Under the pieces are notes generated by a model. The model saw only the letters and a program-made list of their open reading frames with translations, ran no database searches and was not told the origin of the DNA. Shown here piece by piece: positions 25,623 to 33,565 of a stretch of DNA of 44,835 bases. Every line of letters begins with the position of its first letter. Position 1 is the first letter of the stretch. Source of the stretch: Bacillota bacterium (GTDB lineage Bacteria > Bacillota > Clostridia > Oscillospirales > Acutalibacteraceae). The translations under genes and the position numbers were made by a program. Where the stretch lies: positions 1 through 44,835 of the forward strand of contig JAEWBE010000092.1 in the NCBI GenBank assembly GCA_023391275.1, read 5' to 3'.

Positions 25623-26705
25623 TCAATTCCCACTGATAATTCTGACCGATTCGCGTTCGACAATTTTTGGCTCGAAATCTACGGTAGCTTTAAATGATCT
25701 GTCATGAATCAAATTGAGCATATTTCGCGCCGCGGTTAAACCCAGTAAATCCATTGGATGCGCTACCGAGGTGAGAGGAACCTCACAAAGCCCCGCCAAG
25801 TCGGAATTGTCAACACTGACCAGTGAGATGTCGTTCGGGACAAAAATCTGGTTCTTCTTCAAAAGATCCACAATTTCCAGCGCTACCTCGTCGTTGTAAC
25901 AGACAAGACCGGTGCAGTCCTTGATCCGGCGAAGAACCCGCTTTGAATCAAGCGACAGGTCCGTTAAATCCTCCGTGGAATACCATAAAACATTTTCATC
26001 ATGGATTTCAGCTCCTGATTTTAACAGTGCTTCCAAATAACCGGCATAGCGCAGATGGCCCTGATTATCGTCCGACTTAAAAATACCGGCAATTCTTTTG
26101 TGGCCCGCCCGAATCAGGTATTCTGTTGCAAGAAAACCCACAGAGCGATCATTCAGTGCCACATGAGGGATTTTAACGCTCGGGTAGAAACTGTTGATAA
26201 ACAGAACCGGAATTCTCTGCCGTTCAATCTCATTATAAATTTCGATGTTTGGATTTGGCAGCCCGCTTTGGGTGGGCTCTATAATCATCCCGTCAACCCC
26301 CTTTTCCAGCATGGAACGCAACACCCGGCTCTCGTTGTTCACTTTGTTATGGGTAAAGGCAAGCTGCATGGAGTAATTATGTTCCGTCAGTACAGTTTCA
26401 ATTCCACGGATTATATTTGGAAAGATGTAGGCGCCGACATAAGTTGTGACGACGCCGATGACCATGTTAGGCTGATGCTTTGCCGATGCATTGTAGGTGA
26501 TGTAGGTACCGCTGCCCTGCCTGCTTTCGATATACTTTTCCTGAGCAAGAATATTGACCGCCTGGCGAACCGTCTGGCGGCTGATGCCGAACATGGAGCT
26601 CAGTTCATTCTCTGAAAATAGTTTTTCACCATATTTCAGTTCGTTTGTTTCAATCTTATTTTTTATCCAGTTTATGAGCGCCATATACTTTGGTATTTCC
26701 GTCAT
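25623..26705 (-). CDS. araR: AraR-like arabinose repressor (GntR HTH with LacI-type sensor)
   Basis: About 360 residues. The N-terminal GntR winged helix contains KLFSENELSSMFGISRQTV and ends with the SRQGSGTYI wing. The rest is a periplasmic-binding-protein-like effector domain (IGVVTTYVGAYIFPNI onward). This fusion is the AraR architecture; Bacillus AraR is released from DNA by L-arabinose. I place the start at ATG 26705, nine bases after GAGGAG; an in-frame ATG at 26744 has no ribosome site. It is first in the operon, so it should regulate itself as well as araB and araA, through the site at 26907-26923. Confidence 0.92.
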   Translation of the reverse strand: MTEIPKYMALINWIKNKIETNELKYGEKLFSENELSSMFGISRQTVRQAVNILAQEKYIESRQGSGTYITYNASAKHQPNMVIGVVTTYVGAYIFPNIIRGIETVLTEHNYSMQLAFTHNKVNNESRVLRSMLEKGVDGMIIEPTQSGLPNPNIEIYNEIERQRIPVLFINSFYPSVKIPHVALNDRSVGFLATEYLIRAGHKRIAGIFKSDDNQGHLRYAGYLEALLKSGAEIHDENVLWYSTEDLTDLSLDSKRVLRRIKDCTGLVCYNDEVALEIVDLLKKNQIFVPNDISLVSVDNSDLAGLCEVPLTSVAHPMDLLGLTAARNMLNLIHDRSFKATVDFEPKIVERESVRIISGN

Positions 26706-26906
26706 ACAGTGAATCTCCTCTATGGTTTGATATTTTTTAATCATACTTCGTCAAAGATTAACTTATAAATACAAATTCGACCAGATGCTCCAAAATTAAG
26801 CATGTAGTTTTGATGGGTAAATCAGCTGAGACAGGTTCAAAGGGCTTGAACTTTCGTAAAATTCTTGAACACGATAAACTGAAGGCCGTGATTTCAGAAG
26901 CTGGTA

Positions 26907-26923
26907 AATTGATACGTACAATT
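26907..26923 (-). promoter_or_regulatory. Candidate AraR operator
   Basis: AATTGATACGTACAATT closely resembles the Bacillus AraR palindrome ATTTGTACGTACAAAT as I recall it: 13 of 16 positions agree, including the TACGTACA core. It lies about 40 bases downstream of the -10 box, where a bound repressor would block elongation. Confidence 0.65.
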
Positions 26924-26962
26924 AAAAAAATAATGATTATAAATATAATAATACCAGCTAAA

Positions 26963-26991
26963 ATTGTATCACCCGTCGAGCTAATTGTCAA
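26963..26991 (-). promoter_or_regulatory. SigA-type promoter of araR-araB-araA
   Basis: On the minus strand TTGACA (26986-26991), a 17-base spacer and TACAAT (26963-26968). The transcript would carry a leader of about 250 bases before the araR start. Confidence 0.75.
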
Positions 26992-27032
26992 TAATTCCAG
27001 TTATATTATTAATATTAAATTATTTTTAGGCA

Positions 27033-27051
27033 ATACAACTTAAAGTTGTAT
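27033..27051. promoter_or_regulatory. 19-bp perfect palindrome upstream of the araR promoter
   Basis: ATACAACTT-A-AAGTTGTAT is a perfect inverted repeat 42 bases upstream of the -35 box. It could be a regulator site; it does not match the AraR core. The rest of 26992-27170 is AT-rich and holds no gene I can support. Confidence 0.45.
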
Positions 27052-27170
27052 ATACATGTTAAATATAAAAATTGTTCGGATTTGTATTATATGCAGGTTG
27101 AAATCATTTTTCTAATGTATGTAATACCCATAAACACGACGAAATACTGAAAAATGGATGGAAGCGCATA

Positions 27171-27214
27171 AAAGGGAAAGGGCTTATCCCTTCAGACAAA
27201 GGATAAGCCCTTTT
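27171..27214 (-). terminator. Terminator downstream of the GGDEF gene
   Basis: AAAGGGCTTATCC (27177-27189) and GGATAAGCCCTTT (27201-27213) form a 13-bp stem. T-rich sequence follows on both strands (CCCTTTT on the minus strand, TTTT on the plus), so it insulates the araR promoter region from the GGDEF gene. Confidence 0.75.
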
Positions 27215-27302
27215 GGTATTAGAGGAACAGATGACATGCATATTGATTCGGATACTCAGCCAAGGCGGTATTTGTGCATTTTTATGCCCAGTTCAATATA
27301 AT

Positions 27303-28406
27303 TTAATTGTTATATAGCACATGATTTCCGCCAAGCTGCTTTGCTTTATACATTAAATTATCAGCCTGATCAATCATAATGTCCGGGTCGAAGTCATTCG
27401 TTTTTTCTACGACTCCAAAACTGCAGGTGATTTTTATAAAATCTGCGAAAATGGATTTCTCAATGATCTTTCTTATTCTTTCAATAATAATTGCCGCATC
27501 ACTCAGATGGGTATTGGGGAACAGTAAAATAAATTCATCTCCCCCCCAGCGGATCAAAATGTCAGTGCTTCGCAGGTTGCAATTGATTAGCTTAACTAAT
27601 TCTACAAGTACGGCATCTGCGACGGAATGCCCGTTTTCATCGTTAATAGCTTTGAATTTATCTATATCCAACAGTGCAAGAGTAAGCGGCAAACGAGATT
27701 CACGGTAATATTTTTGCAGTTTATTAAACTCGTCAAAAAGCTTATTTCGATTCCATGCCTGGGTCAGCTGATCTGTTGCACATAAATCAATCAATTTCTT
27801 TTTTGCAACAAATTCATTAAACTGATGTTTATCCATTTCAAGAGCAAACAGTAAGCAAAGAAAAATCGCAAGTGAACAATATACCGTACTGGCCAAAAAT
27901 TCTTGGTGGTTTAAAGGTTTTATCGCAAAAAGTGAATAAAGCAAAAACCCCGCTGTGCCAAGTACGGAAACGCCGAGCATATGGAGCCATCTGTTTGGAA
28001 TTAAAAAGACAGCTATATTGATAATCAGTATTCCCATTGACTGTATCATGAAACTTGGCTGATCATACAGATTCAAGACAAACAGGAATTCCACAATGGC
28101 GAATAGTTCAAAGGCGGTTCCTATTCTAAAAAAAACGAGCATTTCCTTTATTTTTTTGGATTTCAGGGAAAGCAAAAAAAGCAAACCGGAAAATACTGTC
28201 CGAAATACGATTATGGCCAGCTTTTTTGACACACCATGGACAAAAATTAAGTCAGGAATCAATAATATGATGTTAAACACACCGAATGCAAAAGCAACCC
28301 GGCCAATGTACTTATGATAAGCGGTCAGCTGGTAATCATAGTACGCACATCGCAGGTCTGACAGGCAAATGTAATTTTTAATTTTACGAATCAGTTTCAT
28401 AAGCAT
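27303..28406 (-). CDS. Membrane-bound GGDEF diguanylate cyclase
   Basis: About 367 residues. The N-terminal half has some six hydrophobic helices (about 30-200) with no recognised sensor domain. The C-terminal GGDEF domain has DQLTQAWNRNKL, LLDIDKFKAINDENGHSVAD and the active-site RWGGDEFILLFP, so it should make cyclic di-GMP. I see no RxxD inhibitory site directly before GGDEF. The start is uncertain: ATG 28406 or 28400 both follow a weak CGGAAAACGG site, and a TTG at 28427 is also in frame. Monocistronic, with its own promoter and terminator. Confidence 0.88.
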   Translation of the reverse strand: MLMKLIRKIKNYICLSDLRCAYYDYQLTAYHKYIGRVAFAFGVFNIILLIPDLIFVHGVSKKLAIIVFRTVFSGLLFLLSLKSKKIKEMLVFFRIGTAFELFAIVEFLFVLNLYDQPSFMIQSMGILIINIAVFLIPNRWLHMLGVSVLGTAGFLLYSLFAIKPLNHQEFLASTVYCSLAIFLCLLFALEMDKHQFNEFVAKKKLIDLCATDQLTQAWNRNKLFDEFNKLQKYYRESRLPLTLALLDIDKFKAINDENGHSVADAVLVELVKLINCNLRSTDILIRWGGDEFILLFPNTHLSDAAIIIERIRKIIEKSIFADFIKITCSFGVVEKTNDFDPDIMIDQADNLMYKAKQLGGNHVLYNN

Positions 28407-28487
28407 TCCGTTTTCCGCTTTAGTCAAATGTCAAACTAAGGCTAATTTAAGCTGTTTTCATGCGCATATAAAACCCAATTTCTTTTT

Positions 28488-28516
28488 ATTATAAAATATT
28501 AGTTCGAAAAATACAA
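28488..28516 (-). promoter_or_regulatory. SigA-type promoter of the GGDEF gene
   Basis: On the minus strand TTGTAT (28511-28516), a 17-base spacer and TATAAT (28488-28493). Confidence 0.7.
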
Positions 28517-28611
28517 GAAAACAGACTGCTAAATTAGAAATTATTGGAAATTTTGAGAAACTTATGTCCGAAAATCAGGGTAACCAAAAATAATAAATCA
28601 CAGCCGAAATA

Positions 28612-28640
28612 TTGTAACCAGTGTTACTTTGTGATATTAT
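28612..28640 (+). promoter_or_regulatory. SigA-type promoter of the ChrB-like/MFS operon
   Basis: TTGTAA (28612-28617), a 17-base spacer and TATTAT (28635-28640). The -35 box overlaps the first GTAACCAGTGTTAC palindrome, and the second lies just after the -10 box. Confidence 0.7.
28614..28627. promoter_or_regulatory. Operator-like palindrome, copy 1
   Basis: GTAAC-CAGT-GTTAC, identical to copy 2, overlapping the -35 element. Confidence 0.65.
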
Positions 28641-28642
28641 TA

Positions 28643-28660
28643 ATGTAACCAGTGTTACAT
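28643..28660. promoter_or_regulatory. Operator-like palindrome, copy 2
   Basis: The same 14-mer at 28645-28658, with its dyad extended by flanking bases to AATGTAAC-CAGT-GTTACATT. It covers the expected transcription start. Copies are 31 bases apart, about three helical turns, so two dimers would sit on one face of the DNA. Confidence 0.7.
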
Positions 28661-28680
28661 TATTACAGAGGGATGATTTT

Positions 28681-29226
28681 ATGGATCAGCAGGAATGGGC
28701 CGTAATTAATTATACTTTACCGAGGGAACCGTCAAGAGCACGCGTTTCCATATGGAGAAAACTGAAAAAAATTGGAGCGGTCAGCATTCAGCAGTCGATG
28801 TGGATTCTGCCGTTGAGCGATGAAAACTATAGTTTGTTGTATGAGATTAAACGTGAAGTCCTTCAAGACAGCGGCGAAGCCTTTGTTATGACAGCCGCTG
28901 TAGAAGAAGACGGTAAAAAAATCATTGTTGACCGGTTCAATGCGGCAAGGAATGAGGAATATGGGGAACTTCTGGAACAATGCGAGGACTTTTTCAGGGA
29001 AATCGATAAGGAAATCACAAGAAAAAATTTCTCGTTTGCTGAAATTGAGGAAAACGAGGAAGAGTTGAGCAAGTTGCAGGAATGGTTCGCTAAGATATCC
29101 GCAAGGGACTTTTTTGATGCGCCGCTGAAAGAAAAGGCAGCGTCGACGCTGTCAAAATGCATGGAGACTCTTGATGATTTCTGTGACTGGGTATATGAGT
29201 TCAACGACGGGGGGAGCGCAGAATGA
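28681..29226 (+). CDS. ChrB N-terminal domain protein (PaaX/ChrB-like)
   Basis: About 181 residues. The N-terminal part, NYTLPREPSRARVSIWRKLKK followed by IGAVSIQQSMWILP, matches the ChrB N-terminal domain, related to PaaX regulators. The C-terminal part is acidic and helical (about 90-175) and lacks the second ChrB domain. ChrB proteins are linked to chromate-responsive regulation, but that activity is not implied here. I chose ATG 28681, after AGAGGGATG; an upstream in-frame start at 28621 lies inside the promoter. It overlaps the MFS gene by four bases (ATGA), a tight functional pair. Confidence 0.75.
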   Translation: MDQQEWAVINYTLPREPSRARVSIWRKLKKIGAVSIQQSMWILPLSDENYSLLYEIKREVLQDSGEAFVMTAAVEEDGKKIIVDRFNAARNEEYGELLEQCEDFFREIDKEITRKNFSFAEIEENEEELSKLQEWFAKISARDFFDAPLKEKAASTLSKCMETLDDFCDWVYEFNDGGSAE

Positions 29227-30398
29227 AGCGAAAGCTTGTGTCCAATATTGTATTGCTGGGGTTAGTCAGCCTGTTCGCGGATATGAGTACGGAAATGGTA
29301 TACCCGCTTGTTCCCCTGTTTTTGACGGCTTCCCTTGGGGCATCGCCCGCAATTGTAGGAGTGATCGAAGGGATTGCAGAGAGCATTGCCTCGCTCCTGA
29401 AGGTGTTCAGCGGTTATATCGGGGACGTATACCACAATAAAAAACGGCTGGCCTTTGCCGGATATTCGGCGTCGGTTATTTACAAGGTTTTTCTTCTTCT
29501 GGCCGGTTCATGGCTTGGAGTTTTAGCAGCCAGAGTCATCGACCGTACGGGGAAGGGCATTCGCACCGCTCCGCGCGACGCGCTTGTCGCCCAGTCCAGT
29601 GAGGGAAAAAAGCTCGGGGGGTCATTCGGGTTACACAAAATGCTCGATATGGCGGGATCTTCCCTCGGTGTGATTTTCGCCTATATTTTTGTGGCGACTG
29701 ATTTTGGATTTCATAAAGCGTTTCTGTTTTCCATCATTCCGTCGATTATCGGAATTCTTCTTATTTTTGCAGTCAGGGAAGACAAGAGTCCTGAAAAGCC
29801 CCGCCAAAAGCTCAACCTGGATGGTTTCAGGCTGGATGGAAGGCTGAAATGGTACCTGGCAACCGTTTTTGTTTTCTGTCTGGGGAATTCATCAAATACA
29901 TTTTTACTTTTGAAAGCGCAGGAGCGTGGATTTTCGGAGCCGCAGGTCATTTTGCTGTACCTTGCTTTTAACATCGCCACGTCCGTGCTTGCAATCCCTT
30001 CCGGAAAACTGTCCGACCGAATTGGCAGAAGCAAAATCCTTGTGCCGGGATATCTGATTTACGGCCTCGTATATCTTGGATTTGCACTATTATCCGCTAA
30101 ACCGGCCATTCTGTTCCTCTTTATCGCTTACGGTGCTTATAATGCGTTTATAAGCGGCGCAGAGCGGGCGTTTATTGTGGAAAATGCGCCTTTTGAATTT
30201 AAAGGAACTGTTCTGGGAATTTACGGTATGCTGCAGGGAATTGGTTTGCTGCTGTCTTCAATTATTGCCGGTCTGATGTGGGATCATATGAATTCTTCCG
30301 CGCCCTTCCTGTTCGGCGGCACGCTGGGAATTATTTCAGCCGTTGCAGTAGCAATCATACTGGGCAGCGAAACAAGAAAAACAGAAATATTACAATAA
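29223..30398 (+). CDS. MFS transporter
   Basis: A 391-residue major facilitator with about 12 transmembrane helices. The loop 2-3 motif reads GYIGDVYHNKKRL and the second-half equivalent GKLSDRIGRSKIL. A distinctive RVIDRTGKGIRTAPRDALVAQ segment after helix 4 is shared with a group of putative drug or metal efflux MFS proteins. The start codon overlaps the ChrB-like stop, so expression is coupled. Export of a toxic compound is plausible; the substrate is unknown. No terminator hairpin is evident after it. Confidence 0.88.
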   Translation: MKRKLVSNIVLLGLVSLFADMSTEMVYPLVPLFLTASLGASPAIVGVIEGIAESIASLLKVFSGYIGDVYHNKKRLAFAGYSASVIYKVFLLLAGSWLGVLAARVIDRTGKGIRTAPRDALVAQSSEGKKLGGSFGLHKMLDMAGSSLGVIFAYIFVATDFGFHKAFLFSIIPSIIGILLIFAVREDKSPEKPRQKLNLDGFRLDGRLKWYLATVFVFCLGNSSNTFLLLKAQERGFSEPQVILLYLAFNIATSVLAIPSGKLSDRIGRSKILVPGYLIYGLVYLGFALLSAKPAILFLFIAYGAYNAFISGAERAFIVENAPFEFKGTVLGIYGMLQGIGLLLSSIIAGLMWDHMNSSAPFLFGGTLGIISAVAVAIILGSETRKTEILQ

Positions 30399-30513
30399 CG
30401 GTTGTCAAAACAGCGATCATGAGCATCTTGAGATTATTTTATTAACTGCCTGACCTGTAATTTTCTTTCAATAGCCTTGAAGAGATGTTATATTTTGTTT
30501 ATCAATTTGTTAT

Positions 30514-30540
30514 GAAAATCACAGATTTTCTATGTATAAT
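30514..30540 (+). promoter_or_regulatory. -10 box and palindrome upstream of the sensor kinase gene
   Basis: A perfect TATAAT (30535-30540) is preceded by the dyad GAAAATC-ACA-GATTTTC (30514-30530), which occupies the spacer region. No good -35 box is present, suggesting an activated or repressed promoter. Confidence 0.5.
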
Positions 30541-30594
30541 AATAGAAGTATAAATTACAGGGTTGAGAAAATACAAAGAAGTAGGGTGGTATTG

Positions 30595-32106
30595 ATGAGG
30601 CTGCGGGATTTATCGGTACGAAAAAAATTAATTTTATCCAATGCCATGATGGTTGTTATTCCGGTATTCATCATTATTGCGATTCTTTCAAGTATCGTTC
30701 TGGGATTTTTTATATTGGCCGGCGGAAACGGTCCTTCCGGTCTGTTAATGAGCAGCAATGGCACAATATCCAATTATCAGCTGCAGCTGGCTTTCGATTC
30801 CCTGTGCAGCGCGATCAATGATAAAAACAGTCTGAAAGGCGACAGAAAGCTGTCGGACACCTGCTCTGAATTGGAGCAGGCGGGAGCAGAAATTTTAATC
30901 GGCAGTGGCTCCGATGTCGTTTATCGCACTAACGGCGCAGCGGCAGAGGAATTGATTTCCTCAGCGCGCGGTATCAGCGGCGGCTCGGCAAAGGGCACAT
31001 TGTTCTACAGAAGTGGGAGCGGTCTTGTGTATCAAACCGAAGTGCCGAACAAAGATGGGAAACCGGTTCATCTTCTGGTCGTTTCCAAACAATTGGCTGA
31101 CGGAGGCGCACCGGGAGGTTTTTTGAATTCGGTGGAACGGTATGTAAAACTGGGCGCTGTATTGGCCGGCGGTTTTGCAGTTATTGTAATTCTTCTGACC
31201 GGAATCATATTGGCAGAAATCCTCTCGAAACAAATTGTCACGCCAATCAGCCGGCTTCGCAAAGCCGCAAATGAAATTCAAAACGGTAATTTGGAGAATG
31301 CGGTTGAGGCCTCCTCCGGGGATGAGCTTGGCCAGGTCTGCAAAGATTTTGACAGTATGCGCCTCAGGTTGAAAGAATCGGTGCAGCTGCAGCAAAAATA
31401 TGAAGAGGGTCGCAAAGAATTGATTGCCGGGATCTCGCATGATCTTTCCACACCCCTTACTTCCATCAAGGGTTATGTCAGCGGATTAATGGACGGTATT
31501 GCAAATACTCCGGAAAAACAGGAGCATTATCTTCACACGATTTATGATACCGCCTGCGACATGGACAAGCTGGTTGACAGCCTGTTCTGGTTTTCCAAGC
31601 TGGATTTGGGCAGAGTATCATTCGAGATGGAATCAGTCTGTCTTACGGAATATTTTCAAGATTACTGTGAGCAGATGCGTCCGCGTTTGAATGAACAGGA
31701 CATGCATTTAATATTTTCAGACTATTGTAAAGAAACGGCAAAGGTGAAAATCGACCGTCTCCAATTTTCCCGCGTTTTATCCAATCTGATTGACAACAGC
31801 GTAAAATACAAACAGCCCGGTCGTGGAAAAATTGAAATTGCTTTATACAATACCGGTAAAGAGGTCGAAATTGAATTTTCCGATGATGGCAGCGGTATAG
31901 ATGAAAAGGACGCGGATAAAATTTTCGACAGTTTTTACCGGGCAGACCCGGCGAGGAGCAGCGCCGTAAAGGGCAGCGGGCTTGGACTTGCCATTGTAAA
32001 ACAGATTGTAGAGCGAATGGGCGGAACCGTTCGGGCACGGGGACATGCAGACCGGGGGCTTACCATCAGTATTAAACTTCCGAAAGCAGAAGGTGACGAA
32101 AAATGA
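30595..32106 (+). CDS. Sensor histidine kinase
   Basis: About 503 residues. Two transmembrane helices (about 18-44 and 184-210) bracket an extracytoplasmic sensor of some 140 residues. A HAMP domain follows, then HisKA with ISHDLSTPLTS (His near 282). The ATPase domain has NLIDNSVKY, then FSDDGSGID and GSGLGLAIVKQIVERMGG. ATG 30595 follows AGGGTGG by five bases; an earlier in-frame ATG at 30532 overlaps the -10 box. The response regulator gene overlaps its stop by four bases. The downstream dedA and PAP2 genes suggest envelope stress as the signal, which is inference. Confidence 0.93.
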   Translation: MRLRDLSVRKKLILSNAMMVVIPVFIIIAILSSIVLGFFILAGGNGPSGLLMSSNGTISNYQLQLAFDSLCSAINDKNSLKGDRKLSDTCSELEQAGAEILIGSGSDVVYRTNGAAAEELISSARGISGGSAKGTLFYRSGSGLVYQTEVPNKDGKPVHLLVVSKQLADGGAPGGFLNSVERYVKLGAVLAGGFAVIVILLTGIILAEILSKQIVTPISRLRKAANEIQNGNLENAVEASSGDELGQVCKDFDSMRLRLKESVQLQQKYEEGRKELIAGISHDLSTPLTSIKGYVSGLMDGIANTPEKQEHYLHTIYDTACDMDKLVDSLFWFSKLDLGRVSFEMESVCLTEYFQDYCEQMRPRLNEQDMHLIFSDYCKETAKVKIDRLQFSRVLSNLIDNSVKYKQPGRGKIEIALYNTGKEVEIEFSDDGSGIDEKDADKIFDSFYRADPARSSAVKGSGLGLAIVKQIVERMGGTVRARGHADRGLTISIKLPKAEGDEK

Positions 32107-32798
32107 AACAGATTTTGATTATTGAAGATGATAAAAATATTGCCGAACTGGAACGGGACTATCTGGAAGCCAACGGATATGCCGCGAAGATTGTCAATAC
32201 CGGGAAAGAAGGGCTTCATGAGGCGCTTGGCAATGTTTATGACCTGATTCTTCTGGACTTGATGCTCCCCGGAATGGATGGCTTTTCCATATGCCGTTCT
32301 ATTCGTGAAACAATCGATACCCCGATTCTAATGGTTTCCGCCCGGCGGGATGATATAGATAAGATAAGAGGATTGGGATTGGGTGCGGATGACTATGTGG
32401 TGAAACCGTTCAGCCCCTCAGAATTGGTTGCCAGAGTAAAAGCACACATGGCAAGGTATGAACGCCTTACAGCAAAAGAGGGAACACCCCGCCACAGCTG
32501 CATTTCCGTTAACGGCCTTGAAATTGATATTGATGCGCGCCGTACTTCTGTTGAAGAAAAAGAAGTCAGTCTGACAAATAAAGAGTTCGACCTTCTGCTG
32601 TTTTTAGCGCAGAATCCCAATATTGTGTTCAGTAAAAGTACATTGTTTGACCGCATCTGGGGTCTGGACTCCATGGGGGAAACCTCAACCGTCACTGTGC
32701 ATATTAACCGTATCCGCGAAAAAATTGAAAAGGATACTGACAACCCGCGGTATATCGAAACAGTTTGGGGCGCGGGCTATCGGTTCCGCGCTGAATGA
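32103..32798 (+). CDS. OmpR-family response regulator
   Basis: A 231-residue regulator. The receiver domain has acidic residues EDD at 8-10, phospho-acceptor Asp52 in LLDLMLPGMDG and Lys101 in VKPFSPSEL. The C-terminal winged helix ends TVWGAGYRF. It is cognate to the kinase just upstream by overlap. It likely controls its own operon and the dedA/PAP2 genes that follow after 106 bases. Confidence 0.95.
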   Translation: MKQILIIEDDKNIAELERDYLEANGYAAKIVNTGKEGLHEALGNVYDLILLDLMLPGMDGFSICRSIRETIDTPILMVSARRDDIDKIRGLGLGADDYVVKPFSPSELVARVKAHMARYERLTAKEGTPRHSCISVNGLEIDIDARRTSVEEKEVSLTNKEFDLLLFLAQNPNIVFSKSTLFDRIWGLDSMGETSTVTVHINRIREKIEKDTDNPRYIETVWGAGYRFRAE

Positions 32799-32842
32799 CC
32801 GGGTTGATTATTATCGCTTTCTTTATCCGGAGTTTAGAAATT

Positions 32843-32882
32843 GTTAAGAACTGTAGGTTAAACTAAAAACATAATTTAGTTT
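32843..32882 (+). promoter_or_regulatory. Candidate regulatory site before dedA
   Basis: GTTAA occurs at 32843 and 32857, followed by the inverted repeat AAACTAAA (32860-32867) and TTTAGTTT (32875-32882). The gap between the regulator gene and dedA may hold a separate promoter bound by the OmpR-type regulator. Confidence 0.35.
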
Positions 32883-32904
32883 CACTTTTACGGAGGATAA
32901 AGAA

Positions 32905-33564
32905 ATGCAGAACATGGTCATTGCAATTATCAATCAATTTGGATACTTTGGTGTTGCGCTGCTGATAGCAGTTGAAAATATTTTCCCCCCGATTCCGTCT
33001 GAAGTAATATTAACGTTCGGTGGCTTTTTGACAACATTTACCAGCATGAAAATATGGGGTGTTATTTTATCGGCTACAATTGGCTCAGTGTCAGGGGCGG
33101 TTGTGCTGTATGGGGTTGGCCGCTGGCTGAACCCTCAGCGTTTGGAACGCTGGCTGGACGGACGGATCGGCAGAATTCTTCATTTGAAAAAACAAGATGT
33201 CGGTAAAGCGGAAAAGTGGTTTTCCCGCCGCGGAAAGTCAACCGTGTTTTTTTGCCGCTTTATTCCGATTGTGCGCAGCCTGATTTCAATCCCGGCGGGC
33301 ATAGCACACATGAATATGGGCGTTTTCCTGCTGCTTACCGCGTTTGGGACCGCTGTGTGGAACATTGTTCTGGTATATCTCGGCGTGTTTTTCGGTGCTT
33401 CCTGGGAAACAGTCGCGGGATATGTCAATCTTTATTCGCTGGCAGCCGTTGTAGTTTTTGCAATCCTTGCAGTTATTATTGGCATCCTGTTTTATAAAAA
33501 GAGAATCAGACCGAATACTCAATCGGATGAGGCAGAAGATCCATCCCATGGGGAGGAACTTTGA
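32905..33564 (+). CDS. DedA family membrane protein
   Basis: A 219-residue membrane protein with the VTT/SNARE-associated domain. Hallmarks are ENIFPPIPSEVIL near the start and FFCRFIPIVRSLISIPAGIAHM in the middle, the conserved DedA Arg motif. Several members of the family flip undecaprenyl phosphate back across the membrane; others act on different lipids, so the substrate here is inference. GGAGG precedes the ATG. The PAP2 gene starts one base after its stop. Confidence 0.92.
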   Translation: MQNMVIAIINQFGYFGVALLIAVENIFPPIPSEVILTFGGFLTTFTSMKIWGVILSATIGSVSGAVVLYGVGRWLNPQRLERWLDGRIGRILHLKKQDVGKAEKWFSRRGKSTVFFCRFIPIVRSLISIPAGIAHMNMGVFLLLTAFGTAVWNIVLVYLGVFFGASWETVAGYVNLYSLAAVVVFAILAVIIGILFYKKRIRPNTQSDEAEDPSHGEEL

Positions 33565-33565
33565 A

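Noticed and set aside
26758..26991. A 77-codon minus-strand frame with a hydrophobic stretch upstream of araR
   Set aside because: Its start coincides with the -35 box of the araR promoter and it has no ribosome site, so it would not be transcribed from its first codon.
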